64,000 nt of DNA from Serinus canaria (taxonomy: Eukaryota > Chordata > Aves > Passeriformes > Fringillidae), in assembly GCF_022539315.1 (NCBI RefSeq), contig NC_066319.1, positions 31,644,093 to 31,708,092 on the forward strand. The letters run 5' to 3'. Below the pieces are notes generated by a model that saw nothing but the letters and a program-made list of their open reading frames with translations, had not been told where the DNA came from and searched no databases. Positions 1 to 12,900 of the stretch are shown piece by piece (position 1 is the stretch's first letter; each line of letters begins with the position of its first letter). The position numbers and the translations under genes are program-made.

Positions 1-2690
1 ATGCAGTTTACAGTTTGGAAGTTTGATTAGCATTCTTCTATAAATACACCCTCCTTCTATAAATTAAAGAGGAATAGTAATAAATTGAGAACCTTTCCAT
101 TGTCAGGGATTAAGGCCAAAGTCATTGTTTTTTTCTGTTCATTGACAATTAATTACTATGAATGCCTTCATGCATTAAGTACTGGCTCCCACTTCTGAAG
201 AAAGGAAGATACTATGGCCTTGTAGTAGAATTTGAAGTTAATCATGGACAATTTAGTTTTGTACAAACCAGTACATAAGCATTACCTTTTTGCCTCTTTG
301 AGTGCTTCAAGACAGCATTGTTGTTACAACTAACTCCCCATGTCTATTGAATATTTTTGTATTCTAATACTCCCAGTTGCTCTTTTGTGACTTTGATTAG
401 GCCCAACTTACTGCTTTACATTTCATCATCCCAAGAATTCTGTATTCCTTGCTATGTTAGGTCTTTTAACTGGCCTACTTTTGCATTCAGAACACTTTTT
501 TTTATGACATGCTGTTCAGAAATTGCTAAGAATGAAGGAACTGAAGGATGTTTGCTTCATTAACTGACTCACTTTTTGCTAGCATACATTGTATAATTTG
601 AATCTCTCCACAATATAACAATCTGTTCTCTATGGCTCATATCAGAGTTTTATAAAGGTGCTGCTCCTCATAGATTAAGAATACATATTTTTATCAAATA
701 CCGGGTGAAGGAGAATTCACACAGATGCAAATGTTAAACCTGGGATACAAATTTATGCCATTTAATTATTTCTAGAAATATGTAACGGTGACTCAAAATT
801 GGTAAATACTCGCCCATTCACTTTTGTCGTAAAAGGAAATGTAACCTTTGTTCCATTGATTGGCAAACATCCTTTGGATTGTTAGATTTGGATGGAGTAA
901 AAGATGAAAAAATACACTAGAATTTATAAATCTCACATGGTTCAGGAATTGGGCAGGCAATTATTAATATTGAAAGTGATTGTGTTAATAGCACAGTTTA
1001 GGGAGGGCCTCTTATATGTAAAGCCTGTATATAGACTTTCCAAGGTGCAAAACGGTATCTTGGTCCCATAATATAAATTTCCTAGTAGCCATTCTCTTAA
1101 TGGTAGTCTCAGTATTTTTTAAAGAGCATAAAATATATGTAATTTGTGTTATGATTATTAATCTGAACAGCAAAGATGGGGTTAGCAGATACATGATCAC
1201 AAAAGACATGCAAAATTCATGACTCAGTTCACAAATATGAGTTCAACAACAATAACCCTTCCTTCCTCTTTCCATTTTGTCCATACTTTGGTTTCCGTAG
1301 GAAAGAAATGCAGGTGTATAACTAGAAACCTCAGCACATTCCAGCCTTTGATCTGAATAGCTGCAGGACCAGGATTGTTGTGTAAGCTTTGGAGCACACT
1401 TCAGGCTAGACACAGACAAAGAAAGGCTCCAACCAGTCCAACAGCAATTGAGATTAAATGTTTTTTTTTGTTTGCTTTTTTTTTTTTCCTGGGAGGAAGG
1501 GAAGGACGACTCATGGGGAGATAGTTAAGCACAGTACACTGTGGAAATGCACAAGTACAAAAGGCCACACCAAAGAAACTGATGGCTAGATCCTTATTAT
1601 GGTTTTTTACTCCAAGATGAAGAGAACAAAAACAACATGGAAGAAGACAGTGAATATTCTCAAGAGACTGAAAGTACTGTACACCATCAACTGTTTGCAT
1701 GAAGAACACCCTCCTCCCCCATCACCCTTTTTGATAATCTGTAAGTGATAGTATTGATTTAACACTTAGAAAAACAAGCTGCACATAAATTGCCCCCTAA
1801 AACTGAACAGATTAAATTTCTGAACAAAAATTATTTGCTGCAAGCTGAAATCCGAATTTGGAGGAGCAGTTAGTGTTGATGGTGCAAGGGAAACACACAC
1901 TGAAACACATACTGAAACACATACTGAATGATACACTGAAAAACATGTTAGTGAATAAGCTTTCCATAAATATGTTCTCACAGCATTAAGGACAGAGTTG
2001 AAAAAAGATAAATCAAAAGCAACAGATGGCTAAACAATCTCACGTGAGAAAAGGAAACAGCATACTCAAAGCAGACAGGAATTCAGTTGAAAACATGATA
2101 ATTACTCTTCAAAGCTCAGACTTGGACATTAGGGAATTACTGGTATCTGCTACCAATCCTCTACCTGATACTAGAAGTAAATGAATTAATATAAAGTTTA
2201 ACCAAAGTAAGCATAAGAAGAGAACGAGTAGAACAGCTTCATTAAAAGTCTCCCATGCTTTTTCTATTCTTGATGGAATGAGTCTGGATCAGAGAAGGAA
2301 GAGTGCTCATGACACATCTGGATAATATGAAACATTTGTTTGGCATTTAGTACTGTTTAAAGGTACAGAAAGCCATGGAACTTGGGCTGTGTTTGGTATT
2401 TACTGGAAAAAGAGATGCAAGACCTCACATCAGATTTGCTTCAGGAATGTAGCAGTAGATCAAAAAACCCAGCAGTGGTGAGAAGCCTCACCAAATAATT
2501 ATTTAAAGAATGAAAAAAGAATATAAACCCAGAGTACAGGACAGTTTTATACACAGGAAGTAAGTTTCTATGTAACGTGCTTTAAGCTAACTAAAAACAG
2601 TTTTGAGGGATTCAAAATCCACATGCACAAGCTTTTGCTATCTACTGCTGCACATGTTCCCATGTTTGAAATTAAATGTAAGTCACACTT
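1..2690. other. AT-rich non-coding interval
   Basis: No gene or recognisable transposon was seen on either strand. Open frames are short (at most about 100 codons), lack recognisable domains, and are what AT-rich DNA gives by chance. The only structures noted are an interrupted T tract near 1460-1490 and the 12-bp tandem repeat listed separately at 1899-1946. Confidence 0.6.
1899..1946. repeat. 12-bp tandem repeat, about 4 units
   Basis: Two identical units of actgaaacacat (1899-1910 and 1911-1922) are followed by two diverged units (1923-1934 and 1935-1946). A short CA-rich lead-in precedes them. On the minus strand the array is translated into a repetitive Val-Cys-Val-Ser stretch, which is a by-product of the repeat and not evidence of a protein. 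It is a small, degenerate minisatellite. Confidence 0.7.
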
Positions 2691-2811
2691 AGAGCATGGT
2701 GCTAATAACTCTCACAGTTGTGGGTTTGAACCCTGTACAGGCCATTCTCTTAAGAGTTGGACTTGATGGTCCTTGCAGTCCATTCCAACTCAATATTCTG
2801 TGATTCTGTAA
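2691..2811 (+). mobile_element. TguSINE1-like SINE, 5'-truncated
   Basis: The left part (2691-2743) matches the 3' two thirds of tRNA-Ile. It has an anticodon loop ctaataa (anticodon aat at 2704-2706), a B-box-like ggtttgaacc at about 2723-2732, and an acceptor-stem remnant caggcca. The right part (about 2750-2811) is a CR1-type tail: ttggacttgatggtcc, then ccattccaactcaa, then attctgtgattctgta. A tRNA-Ile head joined to a CR1 tail is the known structure of TguSINE1 in songbirds. The first ~20 nt of the tRNA (acceptor 5' strand, A-box region) are missing, consistent with 5' truncation during target-primed reverse transcription. It is a retrocopy, not a functional tRNA gene. Confidence 0.8.
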
Positions 2812-5800
2812 TCCATGTGTGCTCTCTTGAAAATGAAAGACCTTACCCAGTCTATGAGAAAGAGTCAGCCAAGGCAAAGCTCACCCACAGAAACCAGTAT
2901 GATGTCTTTGGAGTCAGAGAGCACTGACTGGACTGTACAGCCTTCATGTTTTGGTATGGTGTTTTTCGTGGAGGTCTGTTTCTTCTTGAAATTTTGCTTA
3001 GTTTTGTTTTGTTTTGTTTAGATTTTGAACTATAAATTTTTTAGATCCTTTGTAGGCCAAGGAAATACTTGTGCAAAGGCAGTAGAGTCCATACTTTAGA
3101 GTCTGGGCAGTAGAAGCTGTTTTATCTCTTCTAGAAACGGTAGGCACTGCTGTGATTTCAGTATGTCTGTAGAGGTCTGACAACTGACTAAATGTATACT
3201 TTTGTTGGCTATTATCAGCAGATGTGAAGCTGATTCCACATAATTATCACTAAGCAAAAACTCTCTCATATTTCATTATGCACTTATGCAAGAGCTCCAA
3301 TAGGAATTTGGAGGCAATCTTTGCAGTGATGTACACAACTTATGGATAACTCAAGCAAAAATGAATTTCAGTATTGTGGTAGGTGACTACATTTTCAGTA
3401 CCAACAGAAGCTTAAAGCTTAGATGTGTAACTCTGTCCATTCCTTTCAAAGAAATACATTTCAATGTTTCAGTAACAGACTGCAATATACAAAAAAGTAT
3501 GAGATTAAAACTGTGCTAACAAGTGTATCAGTGCTGAAAATGCAAATGGGCAAATGTTAAACACTCAGCACACCAATTGCTGTAAACTGTCCTCTAGAGT
3601 ATTGAACCTATTATGATGGGATGATATGGTACTATGTATTTATAGTTTTTTATACAGCTAAACAATAAAAATATTTTAGTTCTTTCCTCAATTTCTTATT
3701 AATACAAAAACATTTTTAGCATGATACTTGTTAATGTCAAAATTACCACTGAGCAACAACTCAGCCAAAATTATTAGAACCAAGAAATCCTGCCAGCAGA
3801 TATCTTGAAAATGCAGCTCCAAATTTTCTATGTCAGGTGAATGCATCAACTAGTTTTTATAACCTTAATTTATTGACTAACACAGTGATTGCAGTAGGTG
3901 AAGATTTTCAGTAATGCTTGTAGTTACAAATAGGATGAGTTTTAAGTGAATCTGAAAAGAAATGAAAATCTAAAATGTACTTGGCTGTATTGAACTCTGT
4001 TCTTCAAAAACACAAGTGAAGATAAAGTGGTTCTAAACTCAGGTATCCATTATAGTTAACATTGTCCCTCAAAAAATTCTATTTCATTTCCACAAAGCAG
4101 TGCACATTTCTCATGTCATCACTTGATACTTAAATGTTAACCATGTGTTATCTGAAACTTGAACCTGGCAAATCTATTCTTTGGGTTTATATTTACTACA
4201 AATGACTCTGAGAAGGATTAATCAGGGTATTTAAAAAAATATACTTAAAAATGCAGTTCTTTCATCTACATTAAACTGTGAAGAGGTACATATGTAGTCA
4301 ACAAGCTGCCTCTGCTCATGGTAGGGACAGGGAAAGGGAGAGATGGCAATTCATTCCATCGATGCTAGACACTCAGGATAGGATGAATCACCCTTTGGGA
4401 GTCTATACATCTCTTCATTTATGACAGAACTGAGGATGACTTGCTTAGACTCAATGCCTAAATTTAGATTTCTAAAATTAGATAGGATGCTTTCTACTTT
4501 CATTCATTTATTTCATTAATCTATTTAAAAGAATGACCTGTTAGTTATACTGGAAAAAAGAAGTGATGCAATTTCATTGAAAATTGTGATAATACTGTCC
4601 TGCCTAGAACAGTCTGGAGTTTAAGCAATGTGTAGGTGAAATGAAGTATCATCACCATTTTACATAGGGGTTATTCAGGATGCAGAAAGACACTGTGATT
4701 CACTCTAACTTGCACTTAAACCTTGTGTCAGACTAAAAAGACAGTGATAGCCTGTTAGGCAGCACAAAAAAACATTAGTCAGTTATTCAAGAGAGCCCTT
4801 GTATTTCAGTTCACAAATAGATGTAATACACAAGGTAAAAGTTCTGTTCTGTTATGAACATTCTTGAAGAGGCTTGGACTGCAGCTATCTAAATGAAAAA
4901 TGATCTCAACATTCACTGAAACAGCTACAGCCAGCCCAAGATCTTGATCCTCTACCAGAATGCTAGAAGTCTGGCAACACCATGTTGAATTTCCAGAACC
5001 AAAAATCCCTAGAGACTAGTCTGTAATTATTCCAAAGCTACCTGTGGCAAAAAAAACCCCAAAAAACTAAAACAAACTTTTACATTTTCAAGGTTTTGGA
5101 ACACATGGTGTGATTTCAGATTTGAAAGAAGAGAGTTATCTTACTGTGTTTTACTTTTAACATTTGGCAATGGATAGCTGCTATTATTAGAGCAATTTAA
5201 CACTGAGAAAATGCCCTTCTGAATCTTATTCATTACCCCTTGAGAATATGTCTGGTAAATTCATAACATAATAAAGTCCTATAGAACAAGACTATAGCTA
5301 TTAAAACAATAATGTTTGTTGGAATACATTTGGAAGAAGTCCAAATTACCCCATTTTAATAAGTATTTTGTGCTTTTAAGGATCACTGCCCCAGTTGTTA
5401 ATACGGAACAATGTTAAGGCAACAAATTAAATCAAGATTTTGATATCAAATGAAGGAAAGCCTTTTGGGTCAAATGGGAGATTTATGACAAGTCTTAAAA
5501 GTACTGTACTGCCACAGTCCCACTCCAGAGAGATAATAATTTATAATACCTGTCCCATTCCTTCATTTTTTCATGTGTGTATACATGAAAGTGTATACAT
5601 ATAAGTTTGTGCTTAAGTGTACATACACATGTACATAAATGGATGAGATTTATGCTAGTTCCAAGCTTAGTTAGTAACTGGTCTAAGCACAGAAGAGTTT
5701 GACTCCTTCCAGGAAAGCAGAGAAGAGTGCCAGGCAGTTTTCAGTTATTATATGTAAAAAATATTTTGGAACATTTGTGGAATATTCAACGTAATAAAGG

Positions 5801-7785
5801 TAATTAAAATTATGTGAGACATTTTGGCCTTACTCATCTGCATCTTTAATTTGGTTTGCTTCACACCTTATTAACAAGGCTGCTGCATGTGAAAAGTCAT
5901 AAAAATGAAATGTTTTTCTCTTAAAACATGCAATTTTTCAACCTGGTCTGTTTAATTTTAATTTTAATTCAACGCTTGAATTGTATTTGCATGGATTATG
6001 AAAATATCATCATATGGAAATTATAGCCATCAGGAATTAATGCCTGATTTTTAGAGCAAATGGTCATGGTCAGAGATTTTTATGGGGGGTGCATTAGAAT
6101 ATATGATAACAGTTCTCTGTTGGTTAGTGTAATGTTAGAAATAGATTATGGGCTGAATTTCTCTGCGAAAATCCACATTATTTTTTCATCTTTGATGTCC
6201 AGACCCTTTTCCACCAGCATGTCAGACAATTTGCTTAAACCAAGAGTAGCAACATGACAATGGCATGGTGTGTGTTTCCAATCTGAATATTTCCTTTGGG
6301 TTGTCTATGAATATCCAAATATTCAGAATGTATAAGGCAGAAAGAAGAGTTGCAATTTGGCAGACTTCTCGTGTAAACCACTGAATCTTTTGCAGAGTGG
6401 CATCAAAACACATTTACAAAGGAGCCATAGCCAATCTTTTGGCAAATCTATTACATGTTGCTAAAACCCCTATCTTGAAGATCAGCTGATAACAATAAGC
6501 TTGGTCAAGAAGGCCTACTATTACCCCAAAACTGATTAGAACACATTAATTACAGTGATAGATGGCTGTGATCATAATAGGCCTCTATTTGTGCCTGGGT
6601 ATGCTCGTGGTCCTTATCCTAATTTGGCACTTATTCTTTAAGTTGCTATATAGTAAAGATATACTCTCCCATTTCTTTGTAGCAAAGTGTTATAGTCTCC
6701 CATTTGTTTGTTCTTTTTTCAACTTTTTCTTCCTTCTGCATCTTTATTACCACACACAGCTGGTTTTCCAACAGAGATGCCACGAATATTCTGTGTATTT
6801 TTCTAGCTTCATAATCTTTGTTCTCAAAATAAAATAGAATAAATATCTGTACTTTCAATGATGCAGTAATATTTCTTGTTCAAGTCAAACATGGAATTTT
6901 AGGATATTCTCTCTACCTCTTTTAGCCTTGAATTATCTTAAGCAGGTGTTCTAATTTTTTTAAACATTTCTGATATCTTAATGTATAAAAGTGTATATTT
7001 GAATAAAATATTATTTCTTATGTGTTTGTTCCAAATATGCTCACAATGTGGTAGCAATTTTACATTTCAGAATAGACCATCTGTTTCTTTTCTTTTGCTT
7101 GGAGGGTCCAGTTTATAGTACACATATGAAAACTGTAAAACCACCTTTGTACCAATAAGACTTTGATATCTTCATAGACTCTGAGATACTCTTTGTCAAT
7201 TTGTCCTTGCTTTCATGAACACTGAATGCAAAGTAAGCAATGTCTTTCATATTCCAGTAAAATGTTTCTCTTCTCAAATGTTACCAACAGAACGATTATA
7301 GATCATCCATCAAATGCAATTTTTTATATATAGCATTACTGTATTGGAAGAAATTAATCCACCAATGATCAAGTAAGTGATGAGGTGATGAATTTCCAAC
7401 AGAATGCAGTGATGCAGGATGAACTGAACAGAAAAAGAAACCAATTTTTAACCTTGTCTCTTCTCATCTTAGTGTATTCAGTGTATAGTGTATTCATATT
7501 GGTTCAGCTTTGGCAGATTTGAATGTTCTGAGGTCTATATCGTTTCCCTAGGAACCTGAACTGCTGAAACCCCTTGCACCCTTACCATGAGCAGAGGGGA
7601 ACCCCAATCCACTCCAAATTCCTTTTTGACTACTATTTGCAGGGCAAATATTGCAATACCAATTTGACTGTGGTATCTGGGGATTTATAACTTCTGCAAT
7701 TAACTTTAAGCTTCACTGTTGGATCTTCTTCTCTGTCTGCAATGGCTAAATGCAGCATTTTTCTTCTAAAAAATCCATTTAAATT
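2812..7785. other. AT-rich non-coding interval
   Basis: No gene or clear transposon recognised. Minor features are a short TTTTG run at 3001-3019 and a segment of alternating TG/TA character at about 5573-5636. The latter contains the 10-mer gtgtatacat twice (5577-5586 and 5591-5600). Open frames here, including the 91-codon frame at 6562-6837, have low-complexity hydrophobic translations and no recognisable domain. Confidence 0.55.
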
Positions 7786-7808
7786 AACAAACAAACAAAC
7801 AAACAAAC

Positions 7809-7850
<42 letters not shown>
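7786..7850. repeat. Compound tetranucleotide microsatellite (AAAC)n-(CTAA)n
   Basis: An uninterrupted run of AAAC-phase units (7786-7812) passes directly into about ten perfect CTAA units (7811-7850). The two motifs differ by one base per unit, so the second block could have arisen by a point change in one AAAC unit followed by slippage. Ends are read directly from the sequence. Confidence 0.95.
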
Positions 7851-7851
<1 letters not shown>

Positions 7852-9886
7852 TTCCTTTGTGCTGAGATTTCTGAAATCAGAAGTGCACACTAATTTTGCA
7901 TTTCATCATTGTTATGCTCTATACCTAGCTCTTACTTGCTCATAGAGCCTTTTTGGGCCTCATCTTATTACTCTGTTTGCCTGTGCCTAGTATATTGTGG
8001 GATGTATATCTTCAAATTGGAAAGAGTACAGAGAAAATCCATTAAAAATTAGCTGAGCTGCAAGAGACACGACTAAAATAATTTAATCAGTCAATCTATT
8101 TAACTTAGGAGTTGGAGAGATGGCTGTGATGTGAAAAAAAAATGCATTGACAGCTTTAAACAGTTATTTAATCTGTTGAAAAAAATGAAATAATTTCTAT
8201 ATTAAAATGGGCTATTAAGCTAGAAATGTACTCCTTATAAGTTTTAAGCATTAGGCTGAAAATACATTCATAAAAATTAAGCATTATGATGTCTTGATTA
8301 TAAGAACTCAGATGTGACGATCTAATGGCAGCATCAAAACTATATACCACTAAAAAAAATTGGAGGATTTGTTTTGTTATATTATATGGATGTCAAAGAA
8401 AATCCAAATCATCCACCATTAATGACACATTGACCACGTTCCCCACCGCTCTCTACAATTTTAGGTTATATAACATGAACCTTAAAAGCAAAGAGTTGCT
8501 GTCAGATGTGGTCAGATCAGGTCAGACCAGATCAGCTGAGACCTGATCTTCTAAAACTGTTAAGAACTGGCTTATTTTCTGTTTTGGCATCTTCTTCAGC
8601 TATAGAGACACTTGGAGAAGAGGATCACATTCCATCATAATTCTGCAATAGTCTTTCTATCCTCCATTGCCTGCTTAAGACAAGCTTTCAATTTGGCTTA
8701 AGAAAAGATTAATTTTCATTCAAGATCTTTAGTGACTGCCAAGACTCCTGAATAGGGAGCCATTTTCCTTACTTATTGTCAAGGACACACACATTAGTGA
8801 TCCTCATTCTAATCCCTCCCCTCCACCTGTAACAGCTGTACAGGTTGTAGACTGAATGAAGGTTAAGTGTGCCAGTCATACTTTAAATACTGTGTTACTA
8901 TGTTTGCCCTTTGATTAGAGCACTGGTAATACTGAAAAAAAGATTCTAGTGCACTGATATATTTGCAGGAAATAACATGAAAGTATTGCAAGACTAGTGT
9001 AGTAAAAAGTATGGTTGTATGCTGGTCTAATGTCACTGCATGGGGAATATGATACAAGTCTCCCATCATCGAGTTTTTTTACAATAAATTCAAATAATGG
9101 CAAAAATAAATGCAGTTAATCTAATACAATTTGGGCATATTTTTCGCTTCACCACAAGATTCATTTTTATTTACTTAATCTAATATTTATTAACTATCAT
9201 TCTAATCCCTTTTTAAATCTCTTTCCAAACCTGTTAGGATATTTGTAAATCATAGCAAGGACATCATAATGTACACAAAAAACTTGAATTTATGTAGATG
9301 CAGGTGTTTCAGATGGCATTTAAGCTAAAGAATCTCTGTTTATTTTTTATAGTTTTTCTCAGATGAAAAGATTCCTGTAGTGTGAGAGCACCTTGTTAAA
9401 TAGACTGTATAGGCATCATATGCCATATGATCTCCTGGTAAAAGCAAAGGTCTAGCAGACAGAAGCTTCTCTGGTTGGAACACCAACCAAGTTAATAACT
9501 CATATGTGCATTAGAACATGTGATCTTCTTGTGCTTTTAGCCAGTGGTAGTGAAAATTGGCTGAATGGGAAAACTGAAAAACATTTCTGATAAATATATT
9601 ATGGTTTCTAGAAATGATCTGAATAGAGACAAAACATCTGAGAACTAGTTAAAATTATCAAAACTTAACGTTTTTATAAGCACTTGAGACAATCTTGGAA
9701 AAATTTCTTATACTGATTAATAAATAAGCATTTTGTCTTTCATTGACAGAAAAGAAAAAATTAACTTTATTCAAGGAATAATTTCAATACTTTCAAGAAT
9801 CTCATAAATTTGAAAGCCAAGTGGTAGGAAGGTGAAATTTTTTTTCCAGATTTCTATATGGAGGAAGATGCACAATTGTTAAATTC
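7851..9886. other. AT-rich non-coding interval
   Basis: Nothing recognised beyond a short inverted repeat at 8514-8549, listed separately. No sustained open frame and no retroelement tail. Confidence 0.55.
8514..8549. repeat. 10-bp inverted repeat within gatcag-rich stretch
   Basis: The arms agatcaggtc (8514-8523) and gacctgatct (8540-8549) are perfectly complementary across a 16-nt spacer. The surrounding 8501-8535 is itself made of near-repeats of gtcagat/ggtcagac. It is probably a local slippage product rather than a regulatory site. Confidence 0.75.
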
Positions 9887-9919
9887 TTTTTTTTCTTTTT
9901 TTTTTTTTTTTTTTTTTTT
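9887..9919. repeat. Long T tract (T8-C-T24)
   Basis: A run of 8 T, one C, then 24 T. No recognisable SINE or LINE body lies next to it in either orientation, and CR1 elements do not end in poly(A), so it is listed as simple sequence. A processed-pseudogene tail on the minus strand would need a body at higher coordinates, and none was recognised. Confidence 0.9.
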
Positions 9920-12900
9920 CTGTAACACACCTCAGTTACTGAAAATCTTATTAGCAATATCCCACATAATCTTTACATTACTTCTGGTGGTTTTAAAAGG
10001 TTTCCTCTAAAATTTTAACTAAACTGTCTTCTCATACAGGAAAAATGACTACACCAACTTTCATCATAACAAAAAAATAAAAATGATAAATACATGTATC
10101 CTTTATTTTCACAGGATCTGTCCTAGTTTCAACTTTTCTGATTGAGTAATGACCTACAAACTCGTTCTATTTCTGAAACATCCAAACCAGCTATTATTTT
10201 CTGCCAAGTTGTCTATCCAAGAATCATGAAAGGTTGCTATGCCTAAAATTGTGGAGCTTAGTAATTTCTGGGCATGATTTCTCTTGTTCTAATGAATGTT
10301 CAAAATTTACTATTTGAAAATATTTTATAAGAAAGCTGGGAATATGAAGGAAATTCCACAGCTAAACACTAGCTGCACTTCTGAGTCACAGAAAAAAGGC
10401 TACAATCTTCTTTTCCATTCACTCTTTCACTCAGTTCTAGGGAAAACAGTGAATAAAGAAGATGGAGGAGCAATTCAAAAGCAATTGATAATAACCCATG
10501 TCTCTCTGTCATGATGCTTGAGAGTTCCACAGTATCTGTAAGAAATGTCTTTGCCAAGGGTTGTCCTGTTGGTGCAAGATGTGACTAACAAGTGTAAAGT
10601 TTTTCCAAAATAAATATGCTAACCGCTTAAATTATGGTGAATGTGGCATGAATTTTGGGCAGCTCTGACAGAGAAAATTGTCAAGAGAATGATATGAGCA
10701 TTTTTTTATTTTTGCCCCTTTCTGGAAAAAAGTAAATTAATTCAGACTTCCCCAAAATCACAGATAATTATACACATATAAAAGAATCAAATATTCATTT
10801 TCCATATTTAGAACCTTTAAAATAGGAGTCTTTAGCATGTTATAACATAAGACAACATGCTTAGATACACCTGAAAAGTAGTAGAGATTGCTCTTATTAC
10901 TCATAAAAACAACCCCATGAGCAAGGATTTATGTAAACCATAAAAACATACACAGATATGCACACATTCAGTCTCAGACTTAGTTTGTAGATAAGTTGCA
11001 ACTTTAGATAGTGTTCATCACTTGAAATTTTACTGTGGATTTTTATGAATAGTTGGTGACCTATAATTTGTATGTAGCACATTGAATATGTGATTTTTTC
11101 AAAATTATTGATTCTACCAATTATAGGATAGTCATTCTATATGAGCTAGTCAGTATTCATTCATTTTAGAATCAAATCTGTGTAACTAACAATATAAATA
11201 CAAAATTTGGTGTGTGAAATTAATTTTAACATTGTGATTTAATAATTATAGTAACATGAATAACATGATATATTAAAAAAATCTTCAGAAGACAATAAAT
11301 CAATCTGTATATTAGTTTTTCTCTTGGAAAGGATAAAGCTTTTAATGTTTATCACCAGAAATGGTTTGCCTCACTGTATTTCGCTTGGTCAAGTCTGCTA
11401 CTCTATGAATTTTGAGATATCAGCATAACAGGAAATATAAAGGAAGCTAGACTTCCTCTGCAGCCTCGCAAATTCCAACATGCAGAATGCAGATATAACA
11501 ACAAAACAAAATCAATTTCTCAGGACAAAATCTATTTCCTAAGCCATTTCTTTTTAAAACTCTCCAGTTTTCACATGTCTATTTACGGCAAACAGCTCCC
11601 CACAAGGACAAGGAATTAGGCTTGAGACTACTTTCTGGCATGAAAATATAATACCACAACTATTTATTTATATTGCTGTCATGTGTAAGAGTTCTGGTTC
11701 AGGATCATATCCAGTTGAGCTTGACACTGTTCAAACACAAACTCTGAACAATATGTTTCTCCAGCTTAGAATGAAAAGATGAAATGAGATAACAAAAGTG
11801 AAACAAAGAGACAATATTCTTCAACAAGACAGGTGGTAGTTTCAGCCACTGAATTACATCCCACATTTTCTAGTTTTGACAGAGGATGATATATTAGCAT
11901 ATATGACCATATTTGGATGGCCACAAGGACTTCCTTTCAAGTATGAGGTAAAAGTTTAAAAATGTTATAAATGGTTCTCAGTCAAATGGAAGCTAATGTT
12001 GTGGACCAGTTCAAGGGCAGGATTCTATGTCCTCAGGTAGTGAGGGAGAACTTATAAAGAGCTTGAAAACTGCAGGCAAATTATTTGAGTTAGAGAAGCT
12101 TACACATGTCCAAGTACTGAACTAGGGAAATGATTTTGCAGAAGTATTCTGTGTAGGTGCTCATCTGAAAAAAACAGCATAGGAGAGTTGGCTGAAAGCA
12201 AAAAGGAATACAGTAAGATGGGAATAAGGGCATTTGCTGTGTAAATGGATGGAATTATTTTATTCTGTAGAAATAATGAAGAAAACCTAAGCACTGAACT
12301 AATATGAAAACCTACAAGAGGTCAGAATTGCAAAAAATACACAGCCTGAATAGGCAGGATTTGATATTGCTCAGGATAAACTGGGGAAGAACTAATAAAC
12401 TTTGGTTTGATCATGTTGAGCTTGAGCTGTCCCTCTACAGATACAGAAATTTTAGTTTGCCTATGAAATAAATTTGTAGTGAACTAAATGCAGATAATCA
12501 GTACAAAGCATCAGTGAAACAAATTAACTAATTTGTGCTTATACATTAGACTGCCGCTAGTCAATGTCCAAAGTGAGAAAAGAAATTAAATTTTTAAAAG
12601 GCTGTTGGTGAGAGCATGTGAAGTATGCACTTATACCAGAACATAGCAAAAAACTGAAGAACACCTAGCACAGAACTGGAAGAAAAAGTACAAGACTTCA
12701 ATTTTTTAGATACACGACATGAATATTTGTTGATCTTAGAATTAGAGGATGAAAGACAGCAAGCAGTTGTAGAGGCAGCCAGAAATAAAGCAATTTTTTT
12801 GATGGAAAACATACATATAACTATATTGCGTATGAGGAACTGAGAAAGGGAGAAATAAGGATGGGAAGGAGATGGGATGCATGCAGTGGGCTGCCTGGAG

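Noticed and set aside
2691..2743. Possible tRNA-Ile gene
   Set aside because: The acceptor 5' strand and D-arm are missing and a CR1 tail follows directly, so it is a SINE.
2689..2877. Minus-strand 62-codon open frame over the SINE at 2691
   Set aside because: It is an antisense shadow of the tRNA-derived SINE and its CR1 tail, not a gene.
12400..12470. Phrase gtttgatcatgttgagcttgag as part of an ancient LINE or DNA transposon
   Set aside because: Only about 40 bp of vague resemblance to a repeat I cannot name, too short to support.
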